Below, piece by piece: positions 14,656-24,438 of a stretch of DNA of 24,766 nt. Position 1 is the stretch's first letter, and each line of letters starts with the position of its first letter. Origin of the DNA: UBA7359 sp047618295 (GTDB lineage: Bacteria; Pseudomonadota; Gammaproteobacteria; Eutrophobiales; Eutrophobiaceae); assembly GCA_047618295.1 (NCBI GenBank), contig JBLHKL010000018.1:1-24766 (forward strand), in the 5' to 3' direction. Position numbers and translations under genes: made by a program. The notes below the pieces were generated by a model. It did no database searches. It saw nothing but the letters and a program-made list of their open reading frames with translations, and was not told the DNA's origin.

Positions 14656-15498
14656 GTGACAGGTGACTTTAGACTGGATCGTTCTGTATCAAATTATGCA
14701 GTATTTGGTAATCCGATAAAACACAGTAAATCGCCTCAAATTCATTCTCTTTTTGCCAAGCAAACGGGTATAGCACTTCGTTACCAATCTATAGAAGTAC
14801 CCACAGATAAGTTCGACGGGTATGTAGACTTATTTGCATCTCAGGGAGGCCTTGGCTTAAATATAACAGTACCTTTTAAAGAAGAGGCCCATTCATTTTG
14901 CACATCATTAACTCAACGTGCTGAGCTATGTGGTTCGGTTAATACGATTCGCTTTGATGAGCAGTTAAATAGTTTTGGTGATACCACCGATGGGCGAGGT
15001 TTTATTAATGATTTGAGAATAAATCATCAGATTAATATTAAGGATAAAGCCGTGCTGATTTTAGGTGCTGGAGGCTCAGTAAAAGCAATTCTTGAGCTTT
15101 TATGCGAGCAACAAGCTGCTCAAATTATTATTGCGAACCGCACCGTTTCTCGTGCTGAAGAATTAGCAGAAAAATTTTCTAAGTTAGGGAATATTACCGC
15201 ATGCTCATATTCAGATTTAGCAACACAATCATTTGATTTGATTGTTAATGGGACTTCACTAAGCTTAATGGGAGAACTCCCCGCTATCCCAGGGTCAGTG
15301 ATCAATAAAAACACCTGCTGTTATGATTTAATGTATTCAGATACAGCTACGGTATTCATGCGATGGGCCACTGAGCTTGGCGCAGCAAAGGTCATGGATG
15401 GTTTGGGTATGTTGGTTGAGCAAGCTGCTGAATCGTTCTTAATCTGGCACGGGGTGAAGCCTGAGACTATCTCAGTGATCAACGCCCTTAAAAAGTAA
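14656..15498 (+). CDS. aroE: Shikimate dehydrogenase (NADP+)
   Basis: The 280-residue enzyme reduces 3-dehydroshikimate to shikimate with NADPH in the aromatic amino acid pathway. Substrate-site motifs are SKSPQIH (24-30), NITVPFK with catalytic K75, VNTIR with N96, and DTTDGRGF with D112. The NADP site is LILGAGGSVKAI, followed by NRTVSRAEELA. The tail MVDGLGMLVEQAAESF-like segment (MDGLGMLVEQAAESFLIW) is typical. The start is a GTG at 14656 without a good ribosome binding site; no in-frame ATG lies upstream of the conserved region, and the N-terminus of about 10 extra residues is uncertain. It converges with dctM, 31 bp away. Confidence 0.95.
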   Translation: MTGDFRLDRSVSNYAVFGNPIKHSKSPQIHSLFAKQTGIALRYQSIEVPTDKFDGYVDLFASQGGLGLNITVPFKEEAHSFCTSLTQRAELCGSVNTIRFDEQLNSFGDTTDGRGFINDLRINHQINIKDKAVLILGAGGSVKAILELLCEQQAAQIIIANRTVSRAEELAEKFSKLGNITACSYSDLATQSFDLIVNGTSLSLMGELPAIPGSVINKNTCCYDLMYSDTATVFMRWATELGAAKVMDGLGMLVEQAAESFLIWHGVKPETISVINALKK

Positions 15499-15529
15499 AA
15501 TTAAATCAGAATAAATCGTGGGGTCATAT

Positions 15530-16843
15530 CTAAAGGCCATGAATGTTATCCATCAAATCAGGCAACCAGGTTACTAGGCCAGGTACCAATATAATTATAA
15601 TTATTGTGACAACCTGTAGTAGAACAAATGGAATAATACCGGAGTAAATATCCTGAATACGAACTTCTTCGGGTGCAACGGCCTTTAAGTAAAATAATGA
15701 GAATCCAAAAGGCGGCGTAAGAAACGAAGTTTGAAGATTGATAGCAATTAATACAGCGAACCAGAGTAGGTCGACACCAAATTGATTAGCAATCGGTGCA
15801 AGGATGGGGATCACAATAAAACAAATCTGTAGAAAATCGAGGAAAAATCCAAGCACAAAGATCAAAAGCATGCTAACAAATAAGAATCCCCACATGCCAC
15901 CGGGCAGATTAGACATAATATCTAATACAAGGCTATCTCCCCCCATTCCCCTGAAGACAAGACCAAAAGCCGTAGCACCGATTAAAATCATAAAGACCAT
16001 GCTGGTTAGCTTTGTTGTTTGTTGCATTGAGTCGATCAGATTTCTCAGTGTTAATCTTTTGTGCAGGACAGCCAGTATAAGTGCGCCTATGGCACCGACG
16101 GCAGCCGATTCAGTTGGTGAGGCAATACCAAAAAAGATTGAACCTAATACCGCCAAAATCAGGATTAGTGGTGGGAACAGAGTAGTCAGTATCCTCAGGT
16201 AACTAAGTTCATCTGACGCGGTGCTAAGTGCTGGTGCAGCGGCAGGTTTGTACCATGAATAAATAAGAATATAGAGTATAAACAAGGATACAAGCATAAA
16301 ACCGGGTATCACTGCGCCCATAAACAAACGACCCACAGGCACACCCATAACATCACCTAAAAGTATCAATATGATGCTCGGGGGAATTATTTGGCCAAGC
16401 GTTCCTGATGCTGCGATAGTCCCTGCTGCCAGTGGTACAGAATAATTGTGTTTTAACATTGTCGGTAAGGCAATAATTCCCATGGTTACTACCGTTGCGC
16501 CAACAACACCTGTCGTCGCCGCTAGCATCGCTCCAACAATAACTATTGAAAGCGCCAGACCACCGTTTAATTTTCCGCAAAGTTTTCCCATTGTTTCTAA
16601 CAGGTCTTCAGCCAGACCAGATCGATCCAGAACGACACCCATGAAGACAAACAATGGGACTGCTATCAGGGTAAAGTTAGTCATGATTCCCCAAATGCGA
16701 AGGGGTAATAAATTGAAAAAATCAAAACCGAGAAAAATACTGCCAAAGGCTAGCGCTACGGCACCCAAGGTAAAGGCAACAGGGTAGCCCAACAGCAACA
16801 AGACCATTAGGGCAACAAACATCATTATGATCCAGAATGTCAT
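15530..16843 (-). CDS. dctM: TRAP transporter large permease (DctM family)
   Basis: The inner-membrane permease subunit of a TRAP transporter uses an ion gradient to import solutes, often organic acids. It has about twelve membrane helices with family marks: FTLIAVPLFVFMG, AATTGVVGATVVTMG, GTLGQIIPPSI, SPTESAAVGAIGAL, and late NLQTSFLTPPFGFSLFYLK. The start was set at MTFWIIMMF (16843), giving 437 residues and an ATGA overlap with dctQ. A longer frame to 16933 adds 30 hydrophilic residues that overlap dctQ and is not credible. No substrate-binding DctP gene is next to it, so the substrate cannot be guessed. Confidence 0.93.
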   Translation of the reverse strand: MTFWIIMMFVALMVLLLLGYPVAFTLGAVALAFGSIFLGFDFFNLLPLRIWGIMTNFTLIAVPLFVFMGVVLDRSGLAEDLLETMGKLCGKLNGGLALSIVIVGAMLAATTGVVGATVVTMGIIALPTMLKHNYSVPLAAGTIAASGTLGQIIPPSIILILLGDVMGVPVGRLFMGAVIPGFMLVSLFILYILIYSWYKPAAAPALSTASDELSYLRILTTLFPPLILILAVLGSIFFGIASPTESAAVGAIGALILAVLHKRLTLRNLIDSMQQTTKLTSMVFMILIGATAFGLVFRGMGGDSLVLDIMSNLPGGMWGFLFVSMLLIFVLGFFLDFLQICFIVIPILAPIANQFGVDLLWFAVLIAINLQTSFLTPPFGFSLFYLKAVAPEEVRIQDIYSGIIPFVLLQVVTIIIIILVPGLVTWLPDLMDNIHGL

Positions 16844-17361
16844 TGGCTTTTTTCCAGTGCTTGTGTCAGTTTTTTTATGGTCTCTGCAATACCCTGAATT
16901 AATACCAGACAAAAACCTGCAGGGATCATGCATTTAATTAGCCAACGCAAAGTTAAACCACCTGGGTCGGGTGAAGCTTCATTATGTATATAGGCTTGGG
17001 AGACAAAAGGCCAAGCACTGATGATGATCAATAAACAAAATGGAATCAGAATAAATATTGAGCCAAATACATCAATCCAGGCACGATGTTGATCGGACAA
17101 GAATTTACTTCTGTAAAATATATCGAGCCGGACATGTTCATCATGTTTAAGGGTATACGCAGCACCGATAAGAAAAATGACTGAGAATAGATGCCATTCC
17201 AATTCTTGTATTCCTATCGAGCCACTTCGGAATAGATAACGCATTGATACGTCATAGCCAACTAGTAAAACAAGAGTGATTATCAACCATGATGTGCACA
17301 TCCCGGTATATTCGGTAAATGCATCAATTTTTGAGGTGAATCTGCCTAAGATGTTTTTCAA
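16840..17361 (-). CDS. dctQ: TRAP transporter small permease (DctQ family)
   Basis: A 173-residue small membrane subunit with four predicted helices (about 20-42, 55-75, 95-120, 140-165). The conserved pattern LVGYDVSMRYLFRSGSIGIQELEWH and LKHDEHVRLDIF is typical of DctQ. It pairs with the overlapping dctM to form the QM membrane unit. The start shown is TTG (17359-17361), since no ATG or GTG lies upstream in frame before conserved sequence; the exact start is uncertain. An AGTATA element (17397-17402, TATACT on the minus strand) may be its -10 box. Confidence 0.9.
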   Translation of the reverse strand: MKNILGRFTSKIDAFTEYTGMCTSWLIITLVLLVGYDVSMRYLFRSGSIGIQELEWHLFSVIFLIGAAYTLKHDEHVRLDIFYRSKFLSDQHRAWIDVFGSIFILIPFCLLIIISAWPFVSQAYIHNEASPDPGGLTLRWLIKCMIPAGFCLVLIQGIAETIKKLTQALEKSQ

Positions 17362-17706
17362 TTTTTTCTTGTTGTTAGCATCAATATGGACGGCAGAGTA
17401 TAAACTATAGAGATGAAAAAGCAGAACAGGTCTGTGAATACTTACTAAGAGGACATCTGCTGCAAGTTATTACTACAAATTCGGCTATATTGATAATTTA
17501 TGCACAGATTTTGAGACTCTAGATAGGGCTCGAATGAGCAATAAGCCTTATACGCCTGAAAGCCTATAGCCTATAGCCTACGTGTATCTATATGAATATT
17601 ATATGAATTAATAATTTAGAGTAATATTTAATACGCTTTTAATAAAATGAGATGCCATTAGTGACGATAATTTGACTAGAAAATATTCACAGAGTTATCC
17701 ACAGGT
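17362..17706. other. Spacer between dctQ and rsmA
   Basis: The 345-bp AT-rich spacer has no supported gene. It contains a tandem heptamer (AGCCTAT, AGCCTAT, AGCCTAC at 17561-17581) and a perfect DnaA-box 9-mer TTATCCACA (17695-17703) next to the rsmA stop. No clear terminator of the rsmA operon was found. Confidence 0.7.
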
Positions 17707-18507
17707 TTATAAGCTGTTGATTTTCATATGATGATAACAATTAGCGAGTTTTACAAAGTCGGAAATCTCTAGGTTTTCAGCACGAATTTCTGGCGCAATA
17801 CCGGCACTTCTGATTGTTGACTCATCCAGATATTTTCTTAGTGAGTTTCGTATAGTCTTTCGTCGCTGTGAAAAAGATTCCCTCACAATAACTTTTAAAC
17901 TGTCATGATCTGACAGTTCATATCTAGGATGCGGCAAGGGGGTTAGTTTTATTATTGCGGAATCAACTTTTGGACTAGGAGTGAATGCTGCCGGTTTAAC
18001 GACAAAAAGCGACTCAACGTCACAATAGTATTGCAGCATTATTGATAAGCGCCCATATTGTTTGTTTCCACTATTTGCACATATTCGATCGACAAGCTCT
18101 TTTTGCAACATGAACGTCATATCTTTAATACGTTCTCGGTATTGCAATAGATGAAATAAAATAGGTGTGCTGATGTTATAAGGTAGGTTTCCTACAATGC
18201 GTAAATCAGTGTGGTCAAATGAATTGAAATCTAGATTCAACGCATCTGCCACATGGATCGTTAAACGCTTTTCATTTCCGAAGTTCGTCTTTAATCCAGC
18301 AGCGAGGTCTTTGTCTATTTCTATGACATTGAGTTTTTCTACACGGTTAAGTAAAGGTAATGTTAGCGCACCTTTACCAGGACCAATTTCGATAATATGG
18401 TCATGTTCCTGAGGATTGATAGAATCTACGATACGCTGAATTACAGACTGGTCATGTAAGAAGTTTTGGCCGAAACGTTTTCGAGCACGATGATTATCAG
18501 AGTTCAT
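17707..18507 (-). CDS. rsmA: 16S rRNA dimethyladenosine transferase RsmA (KsgA)
   Basis: The 266-residue enzyme dimethylates A1518 and A1519 (E. coli numbering) of 16S rRNA with S-adenosylmethionine during 30S maturation. Motifs are RKRFGQNFLHD (9-19), EIGPGKGALT (40-49), VIEIDKD, catalytic NLPYNIS (107-113), and the C-terminal FTPSPKVDSAI and SQRRKTIRNSL. It overlaps the pdxA 3' end by 11 nt, as the last gene of the lptD-surA-pdxA-rsmA operon. No apaG or apaH follows. Confidence 0.97.
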   Translation of the reverse strand: MNSDNHRARKRFGQNFLHDQSVIQRIVDSINPQEHDHIIEIGPGKGALTLPLLNRVEKLNVIEIDKDLAAGLKTNFGNEKRLTIHVADALNLDFNSFDHTDLRIVGNLPYNISTPILFHLLQYRERIKDMTFMLQKELVDRICANSGNKQYGRLSIMLQYYCDVESLFVVKPAAFTPSPKVDSAIIKLTPLPHPRYELSDHDSLKVIVRESFSQRRKTIRNSLRKYLDESTIRSAGIAPEIRAENLEISDFVKLANCYHHMKINSL

Positions 18508-19537
18508 CTACAGTTTCAGGTGTATTGATTAAATTTGCTGTATTTAATTGATGTTGTGCTAATTCGTTTGCCATGTTTATCGCGGCTAATAGACTGCCAC
18601 ATTCAGCTTTACCGGTCCCGGCAAGATCCAATGCTGTTCCATGATCCACCGATGTCCTGATAATGGGCAGACCAAGCGTGATATTGACAGCCTCGCCAAA
18701 TCCAAGTGTTTTGAGTACCGGTAGCCCTTGATCATGGTACATACAAATAAACACGTCTGTGTTATTTCGTATTTCAGACCTAAAAGCCGTATCAGCGGGT
18801 AATGGTCCTGTGATTGCGTGTCCTTGTTTTATATATTCGTCTATTACGGGTGAGATAATTGTGATTTCTTCGATTCCAAGGTGCCCGCCTTCGCCAGCAT
18901 GAGGGTTTAAGCCGCAAACAGTAATTCTAGGATTTGTAATGCCAAATCGATGCTGCATCTCATCGATAACAATACGGATAGTCTTTTCAACTCTTTCTGA
19001 CGTTATTGCATCAGGAACATCACGCAAGGCTAAATGAGTTGTAACCAATGCTACACGTAATCCCGGGCATGCAAGTAACATTACAGGTAACACATCACCA
19101 CATCGCTTGGCAAAATACTCGGTATGGCCACTAAAGTTTATCCCGGCATCATTAATAATAGATTTTTGGATGGGCGCTGTGACAATGGCATCATAGTTTT
19201 TTGTTAAACATTCGCGTGATGCTTTATCAAGTAACTCAAGAACATAGTTTGCATTACGAGTATCCAATTCGCCTGGAACACAAGCTGCATTTAATTTAAC
19301 CGGGATGACTCTTAACGATTTAAGTTTATTTGAATGTTGAGAATCATCAGTATTTGATACCGTGTGAATTTCTAAAGGGAGAGATAAATATTTTGCACGT
19401 TCTATAAGTAGTTCAGTATCACCAATTATAGTCAGGTTATATTGATGATTAACTTGGGCCAGTTTTATTATTAAATCGGGGCCAATTCCAGCAGGCTCAC
19501 CGCTCGACACTAAAATACGAGGTTTTTTTTCACTCAT
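18497..19537 (-). CDS. pdxA: 4-hydroxythreonine-4-phosphate dehydrogenase
   Basis: The 346-residue NAD-dependent enzyme acts in pyridoxal 5'-phosphate biosynthesis, producing the substrate for PdxJ. Visible are SSGEPAGIGPDL, SGHTEYFAKRCG, and the three metal histidines H168 (THLALRDVP), H213 (GLNPHAGEGGHLG) and H268 (MYHDQGLPVLK), matching E. coli H166, H211 and H266. The TSVDHGTALDLAGTG tail motif is present. The start overlaps the surA stop by 4 nt (ATGA), and the 3' end overlaps rsmA. Confidence 0.97.
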   Translation of the reverse strand: MSEKKPRILVSSGEPAGIGPDLIIKLAQVNHQYNLTIIGDTELLIERAKYLSLPLEIHTVSNTDDSQHSNKLKSLRVIPVKLNAACVPGELDTRNANYVLELLDKASRECLTKNYDAIVTAPIQKSIINDAGINFSGHTEYFAKRCGDVLPVMLLACPGLRVALVTTHLALRDVPDAITSERVEKTIRIVIDEMQHRFGITNPRITVCGLNPHAGEGGHLGIEEITIISPVIDEYIKQGHAITGPLPADTAFRSEIRNNTDVFICMYHDQGLPVLKTLGFGEAVNITLGLPIIRTSVDHGTALDLAGTGKAECGSLLAAINMANELAQHQLNTANLINTPETVDEL

Positions 19538-20844
19538 GTTTCATCTAGACGGTATTCGACATAGGCTTCATCTCGAAGTTGTCGGGTCCAGCTTTGCATA
19601 GCCTCTTCCAGTTTTCGATTTCTAATGGCAAATCGGGCCTTGCCACGTTTTACACTTTCGCTATTATCATATTCTCGACGTTCTAGGACCTCAAGGATAT
19701 GCCACCCATAATCAGTTTTAAAAGGCTTGCTGACTTGGCCTGGTTCAATACTATCCATCATTTTTTGAAATTCCGGCACTAAAGCACCTGGTGTTTGCCA
19801 ACCCAGATCGCCGCCCTTAATAGCACTCCCTGGATCATCAGAGTTACCTTTAGCTAATAATGTAAAGTCGTCCCCATTTTCAATGCGAACCTTTAATTGT
19901 TCCGCTTTATTTCGTGCCTGTTTGCTAGTAATTAGATCATCTGGTTTTATTAATATATGTCTTGCATGCGTTTGTTGGACGATATTTTTCTCATCACTGC
20001 GAATATCAGATATCTTAATAATATGAAAGCCACTGGGACTCTGAATTAATTCACTGATATCACCCTTTTCCATATCGGGTAGATAGTCAGCGAATAACGA
20101 TGGCACATCTTCCAGTTTACGCCAGCCCAAATCGCCACCCTTTTCTGCATTTCCTCCGTCAGAAATAGTTTTTGCAGTATCGGTAAAGTCTGCACCTGAC
20201 AAAAGATCTTCACGTACTTGACTCGCAACTTGACGAACTTGTGCAATTTCATCAGGTGTAGCTGCTGAAGGTAATGCTAGTAATATGTGAGCGATTTGGA
20301 CTTCGGTTTGAGTAGTCCCCTGAAATTCCTGATTTACCAGAAAATTATCAATCTCTTTTTCTGTGACAACAATACGATTTTCAACTTGTCGTTTGCGTAA
20401 CTGGCTCAATGTTATTTCATTACGGATGTCTTCTCGAAACTGTTCGTAGTTATACCCATCCTTTTCAAGAATTTCGCGAAATTGACTTAATGACACTTGG
20501 TTTTCGGCGGCGATATTACTGATAGTCCGATTTAGATACGCGTCATCTACCTTGACGCCGGTTCTTGTAGCTATCTGTAATTGGATACGGGTTTGAACCA
20601 TTTTATCCAATACTTGACGCTCGAGAATTGATGCAGGGGGTAATTGAGTACCCTGTTGTTCTAATTGACCTCGTACAGTTCGTATCTTTGTTTCCAGTTC
20701 ACTTTGCATAATCACGTCGTCATTGACGATGGCAACAATACGATCAAGTGGCACATAGGCATGCACATTTGACTGAAATAAAAATAGGGTAAATAACCCC
20801 AACATAAAATGTTGGGGTCTAATCTGGGAAAGTCTAAAATTCAC
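19534..20844 (-). CDS. surA: Periplasmic chaperone and peptidyl-prolyl isomerase SurA
   Basis: The 436-residue periplasmic chaperone escorts outer-membrane proteins, including LptD, to the BAM complex. The N-terminus is a signal peptide ending around NVHA, then the chaperone domain (VPLDRIVAIVNDDVIMQSEL). Two parvulin domains follow, about 180-285 (HILLALPSA, GGDLGWRKL) and 290-395 (ARHILIKPDD, GGDLGWQTPGALVPEF), and then a short C-terminal helix. It overlaps lptD by 11 nt and pdxA by 4 nt, in the standard operon order. Confidence 0.97.
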   Translation of the reverse strand: MNFRLSQIRPQHFMLGLFTLFLFQSNVHAYVPLDRIVAIVNDDVIMQSELETKIRTVRGQLEQQGTQLPPASILERQVLDKMVQTRIQLQIATRTGVKVDDAYLNRTISNIAAENQVSLSQFREILEKDGYNYEQFREDIRNEITLSQLRKRQVENRIVVTEKEIDNFLVNQEFQGTTQTEVQIAHILLALPSAATPDEIAQVRQVASQVREDLLSGADFTDTAKTISDGGNAEKGGDLGWRKLEDVPSLFADYLPDMEKGDISELIQSPSGFHIIKISDIRSDEKNIVQQTHARHILIKPDDLITSKQARNKAEQLKVRIENGDDFTLLAKGNSDDPGSAIKGGDLGWQTPGALVPEFQKMMDSIEPGQVSKPFKTDYGWHILEVLERREYDNSESVKRGKARFAIRNRKLEEAMQSWTRQLRDEAYVEYRLDET

Positions 20845-23116
20845 TCTGGTAACCGGGGATCTGTTGTTTTAAGAAGTCTACTGTCTTTTGACCTATTCCC
20901 GCCAGTCCTTTTAGTTGCAGTTGTAAGAAAATGCCGGTATCGAATTCGCCATCTACACTGGATAAGAATCGACGAGCTACTGCTCTAACGCCCCAGCAAC
21001 AATCTTCATATTCAACACCGCCAAATAATTCTAATGATCTGCCTTCTGGAATAGCATAGTTCCATCGTCCGACAACACTCCAATTATTTCTGATCGGCCA
21101 ACGAAATGAGATGTCACTTTGATCAATATCGGTACCTATGAAATTAAATTCATTGTTTCTAACTATGCGATAGGCCAAGTTTATAATTTTACCTGCACCA
21201 GGATTATAAGTAGATTGCAGAGTAATTTTCTCTGTGCCATTAGAGACCTTTGGGTTCCATTGAAAGTCCCCGCTGATATAAGTGTCTTTGACTATACTAG
21301 TATTAAATGAGGCAACAAATGAGGAAATACCTTGGCCTCTTTCCAAGGTACCAGGAAGCGTCACTTCTCTGTCACGGAAATAGACTAGCTGACCAAGACT
21401 AACGGAACCAAAACTTTGGCCGGTATCTTGTTCAATGAGTTGTGAAGTTACCGCCCAGGTCATTTGATTTGCATCGCCAACACGATCGGCACTGCTAAAC
21501 CTGTCTTCATAAAACAGGGATGCGAATGAAAACGTATATTGACCAGTATCGAATACAGGAAGATCGGTTTGCCCATCATGAGGGATATATAAATAAAATA
21601 GACGGGGCTCAAGTGTTTGTATGAAATCATTTCCAAAAAGGCTTGTTTCCCTCTCCAGAAAAACTCCGCTATTTAGACTAAAAATAGGCAAAACGCGATT
21701 TGGGCTGGATTTAAACGATGGGTTTTCATCTAATGCATATTGTGTATATCTGAATGTTAATTTTGGTTCAACAAATGCTGCTTGTGTTGATAATGGCAAA
21801 CTAATATAAGGTTTTAAATCTAAACGTAGCCCATTTACATTAGTTTTAGCATCAACAAATTCAGTGTCATCCCCCCTATCAAAATAAACAGCCTCACTTC
21901 TAAATCCAAAGTTCAGTTTTAGATTTTCCTTAGGTTGATTATAATTATAGACAATTTGTGGTAGTCGTTTATAAGGCCTGGCTATGTTGGGGATGCTACG
22001 ATTTACAGTTTGAAAGTTTTGTACTCTTGCAAATAAATTCCAGTTCGTTCCTGTGTAGACTACATCCGCCCGTTGTTCTAGAAATGAGGTGCTGGTGACA
22101 CTGAGTTGGCTACCAAAATCCTCAAAATAAAACTTATCTGAGACTCTACTGTAGGTGGCAAATAAGTTACCAGTTGTTGCGAACCGTTGGTTAAGTTCTA
22201 GATCAATATAATTTCTCTCTCTATCACCTCTACCATTATCACTAGGTAAATATTCAAGGTTTAGTTCACCGCTACCACGAGAATGTAAGTAACGATACTC
22301 ACCCATAGCCATAACACCACTATCGGTCAACAGACGAGGTGTTAAAGTGGCATCCATATTTGGAGATATGTTCCAGTAATAGGGCGTACGAAATTCGAAG
22401 CCATTTCTAATTGTTGTGCCATAGCTTGGTGCTAGAAACCCGCTTTTACGCTCTTTGCTGAGAGGGAAAGACATGTAAGGGGTATAGAATACGGGGTAAT
22501 CTTTTATTCGAAGTACAACATTTCGTGCTGTACCGTGGTTTTCCTCGTGGTCTAAAGATAGGCTGCTTGCTGTGAAACTCCAGAATTCATCACCTGGGTC
22601 ACAAGTTGTATATTTAAGTTTTTCCATATCAGTACGAGTACCAATATCCAAGGTCAACTTCTCAGATTTGCCTCTTCCACGGCTATCTATCAAGATATAA
22701 TCAGCATTAGAAAATTCACCGAGCCCATTATCAAATTGTAAGAACGCGTCTTTACTATTTAAGAATGTTGTTTCATCCCAGTAATTAACATTACCATCTA
22801 AATTTGCCGTATCGTTGGGTTGATTATATTCAATATTATCGGCGGTGACTTGCTGGGTATTTTGCGTTATTTCTGCGTTACCAGACAAAGTAGATACACC
22901 ATTTTCAATGAGGTCTGCGAAATCAGCCGTCATGTGTGTATCACCTTCTTCCAATACAGCATCCACAAAAGGTCTATCAGGGATATTAAGTCCATTTGGG
23001 CAAAGTAGTGTTTTATAATCGCCACCAAGTTCATCTGCAGACACTAGGGGTGTTAGTCCGAGGGAAATTATGTTGACACCACATATTGCGACGATTTTGT
23101 TCAGTACAAGCTTCAT
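20834..23116 (-). CDS. lptD: LPS-assembly protein LptD
   Basis: The 760-residue outer-membrane beta-barrel inserts lipopolysaccharide into the outer leaflet with LptE. After a signal peptide (about 1-27) comes the LptA-like jelly-roll (about 60-200: STLSGNAEITQ, TADNIEYN, YTTCDPGDEFW), then the barrel starting around PYYWNISPNMDATLTPR. Four cysteines sit where expected: C39, C172, C706 and C707 (EDCCWG), matching the two non-consecutive disulfides of E. coli LptD (C31-C724, C173-C725). Length is usual. It is the first gene of the operon and diverges from the RND adaptor gene. Confidence 0.97.
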   Translation of the reverse strand: MKLVLNKIVAICGVNIISLGLTPLVSADELGGDYKTLLCPNGLNIPDRPFVDAVLEEGDTHMTADFADLIENGVSTLSGNAEITQNTQQVTADNIEYNQPNDTANLDGNVNYWDETTFLNSKDAFLQFDNGLGEFSNADYILIDSRGRGKSEKLTLDIGTRTDMEKLKYTTCDPGDEFWSFTASSLSLDHEENHGTARNVVLRIKDYPVFYTPYMSFPLSKERKSGFLAPSYGTTIRNGFEFRTPYYWNISPNMDATLTPRLLTDSGVMAMGEYRYLHSRGSGELNLEYLPSDNGRGDRERNYIDLELNQRFATTGNLFATYSRVSDKFYFEDFGSQLSVTSTSFLEQRADVVYTGTNWNLFARVQNFQTVNRSIPNIARPYKRLPQIVYNYNQPKENLKLNFGFRSEAVYFDRGDDTEFVDAKTNVNGLRLDLKPYISLPLSTQAAFVEPKLTFRYTQYALDENPSFKSSPNRVLPIFSLNSGVFLERETSLFGNDFIQTLEPRLFYLYIPHDGQTDLPVFDTGQYTFSFASLFYEDRFSSADRVGDANQMTWAVTSQLIEQDTGQSFGSVSLGQLVYFRDREVTLPGTLERGQGISSFVASFNTSIVKDTYISGDFQWNPKVSNGTEKITLQSTYNPGAGKIINLAYRIVRNNEFNFIGTDIDQSDISFRWPIRNNWSVVGRWNYAIPEGRSLELFGGVEYEDCCWGVRAVARRFLSSVDGEFDTGIFLQLQLKGLAGIGQKTVDFLKQQIPGYQSEF

Positions 23117-23271
23117 TCCGTTCCGTGTATTTATAATTATTTGTCTAGTTTATAGTGTCTAAAATCGCATACAATGGTTTTATCTTCAAATTTTTATTCA
23201 ATATCATTGTCAAAGACTTAATTGCAGCTATTTTTGGTTAAAATTAAGCAGATCAATACAGAACCAATCTG

Positions 23272-24408
23272 ATGAGAATACTCTTTATAAGCACTGTTTC
23301 GGTACTAATAGTGTGGGCCTTATTTTGGACGAGGCCTAACACCCACGCTGAGCTTCAGTCTTTGCCACCTCCTACGGTAAATATCGATATCGTGGGGCAA
23401 ATTGATATCCAACCTATCACAGAAGTCACCGGGAAATTGCAACCTTCTCGAAAAGCACGCCTCCATTTTCAGGTTTCTGGGCAAATAGACCAGCGTTTTG
23501 TTGAGGCGGGTCAATATGTTGAAGAAAATACCCAAATGCTCAGTATTGAATCGGGTGATTTCATTGATGCTGTCGAAGAAACAACAGCTACATTGAAAAC
23601 GGAACGTGCCGCCATCGCACGAGATTCTCGATTATTGGAATTGATGCGACTGGAGCGTGAACTACAAGAACAGGAAGTCGCCAGGATTAAAAAACTAGGA
23701 CGAGATTCGCTGGCATCCAAATCAAACTACGACCAGGCGTTACAAGCATTATATCGACAGCAAGGGGAAGAGGCACGCCTCAAACACAGTGTGGATTCAG
23801 CTCGGTCTCGTTTGATGATAGAGCAGACTCGTCTCAACAAAGCAGAGAGAAACCTGAAACGCGCACAATTAATGGCCCCATTTGATGGAACAGTTAATGA
23901 TGTTTATGTGGAAGTCGGTGATTATGTTTCGCCTGGACAGGCGGCACTTGAGATTGTTCAAGTCGATAAACTTGATTTGAATCTCGAGATAACAGGAACA
24001 TCTGCAGCGCAATTACAGTTAGGTCAGAATATAAAAGTAACTACTAATAGTGATGAAAGAGAAGGGCAGATAATCGCACTAGCGGTTGCTCCTGACGCTG
24101 AAACAAACACCCATGCATTAAAAATACGCCTGCCGTCAGATGGGTTGTTTGCAGGTCAATTAGCCGTAGCGCAATTGCCTGGAAATTTTTATAAAGCCGC
24201 ATATGTTATTCCTATAAGCGCCATCTTGTATGAAGACGGACAGTCTTACGTTTTTGAAGTAGTTGATGATCATGCTATTAAAAGAACAATTAAGTTGATT
24301 GAGCGATATAAGGATGTTCAAGTTATTGCCGGAATTGATTCTGGCAGCACCATAATTAGCAAGGATGTTTCCAGTTTGGCTGATGGTCAAGCCGTTATCA
24401 TTCCTTAA
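23272..24408 (+). CDS. RND efflux periplasmic adaptor (membrane fusion protein)
   Basis: A 378-residue MFP/HlyD-type adaptor linking an RND pump to an outer-membrane channel. It starts with an N-terminal anchor or uncleaved signal (ILFISTVSVLIVWALFW). The two lipoyl half-motifs are at about 62-95 (HFQVSGQIDQRFVEAGQYV) and 202-235 (MAPFDGTVNDVYVEVGDYV), separated by an alpha-helical coiled-coil hairpin (about 98-195). A beta-barrel (LNLEITGTSAAQLQLGQ) and membrane-proximal domain (YVIPISAILYEDG) follow. The start has a poor ribosome binding site. The RND pump begins 30 nt downstream. Substrate unknown. Confidence 0.92.
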   Translation: MRILFISTVSVLIVWALFWTRPNTHAELQSLPPPTVNIDIVGQIDIQPITEVTGKLQPSRKARLHFQVSGQIDQRFVEAGQYVEENTQMLSIESGDFIDAVEETTATLKTERAAIARDSRLLELMRLERELQEQEVARIKKLGRDSLASKSNYDQALQALYRQQGEEARLKHSVDSARSRLMIEQTRLNKAERNLKRAQLMAPFDGTVNDVYVEVGDYVSPGQAALEIVQVDKLDLNLEITGTSAAQLQLGQNIKVTTNSDEREGQIIALAVAPDAETNTHALKIRLPSDGLFAGQLAVAQLPGNFYKAAYVIPISAILYEDGQSYVFEVVDDHAIKRTIKLIERYKDVQVIAGIDSGSTIISKDVSSLADGQAVIIP

Positions 24409-24438
24409 GCAGTAGTTAAGTCTGTTTAATATTTAATC

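Noticed and set aside
16844..16933. N-terminal extension of dctM to an upstream ATG
   Set aside because: It would add 30 hydrophilic residues overlapping dctQ in another frame; the ATGA-coupled start at 16843 fits the family.
17561..17581. AGCCTAT tandem heptamers as a CRISPR or att-like repeat
   Set aside because: Three contiguous 7-bp units without spacers, integrase or cas genes; a simple short tandem repeat.
17695..17703. Perfect DnaA box TTATCCACA near an AT-rich spacer and a heptamer repeat
   Set aside because: A single 9-mer with no cluster of further boxes and no dnaA, dnaN or gidA neighbours does not support a replication origin.
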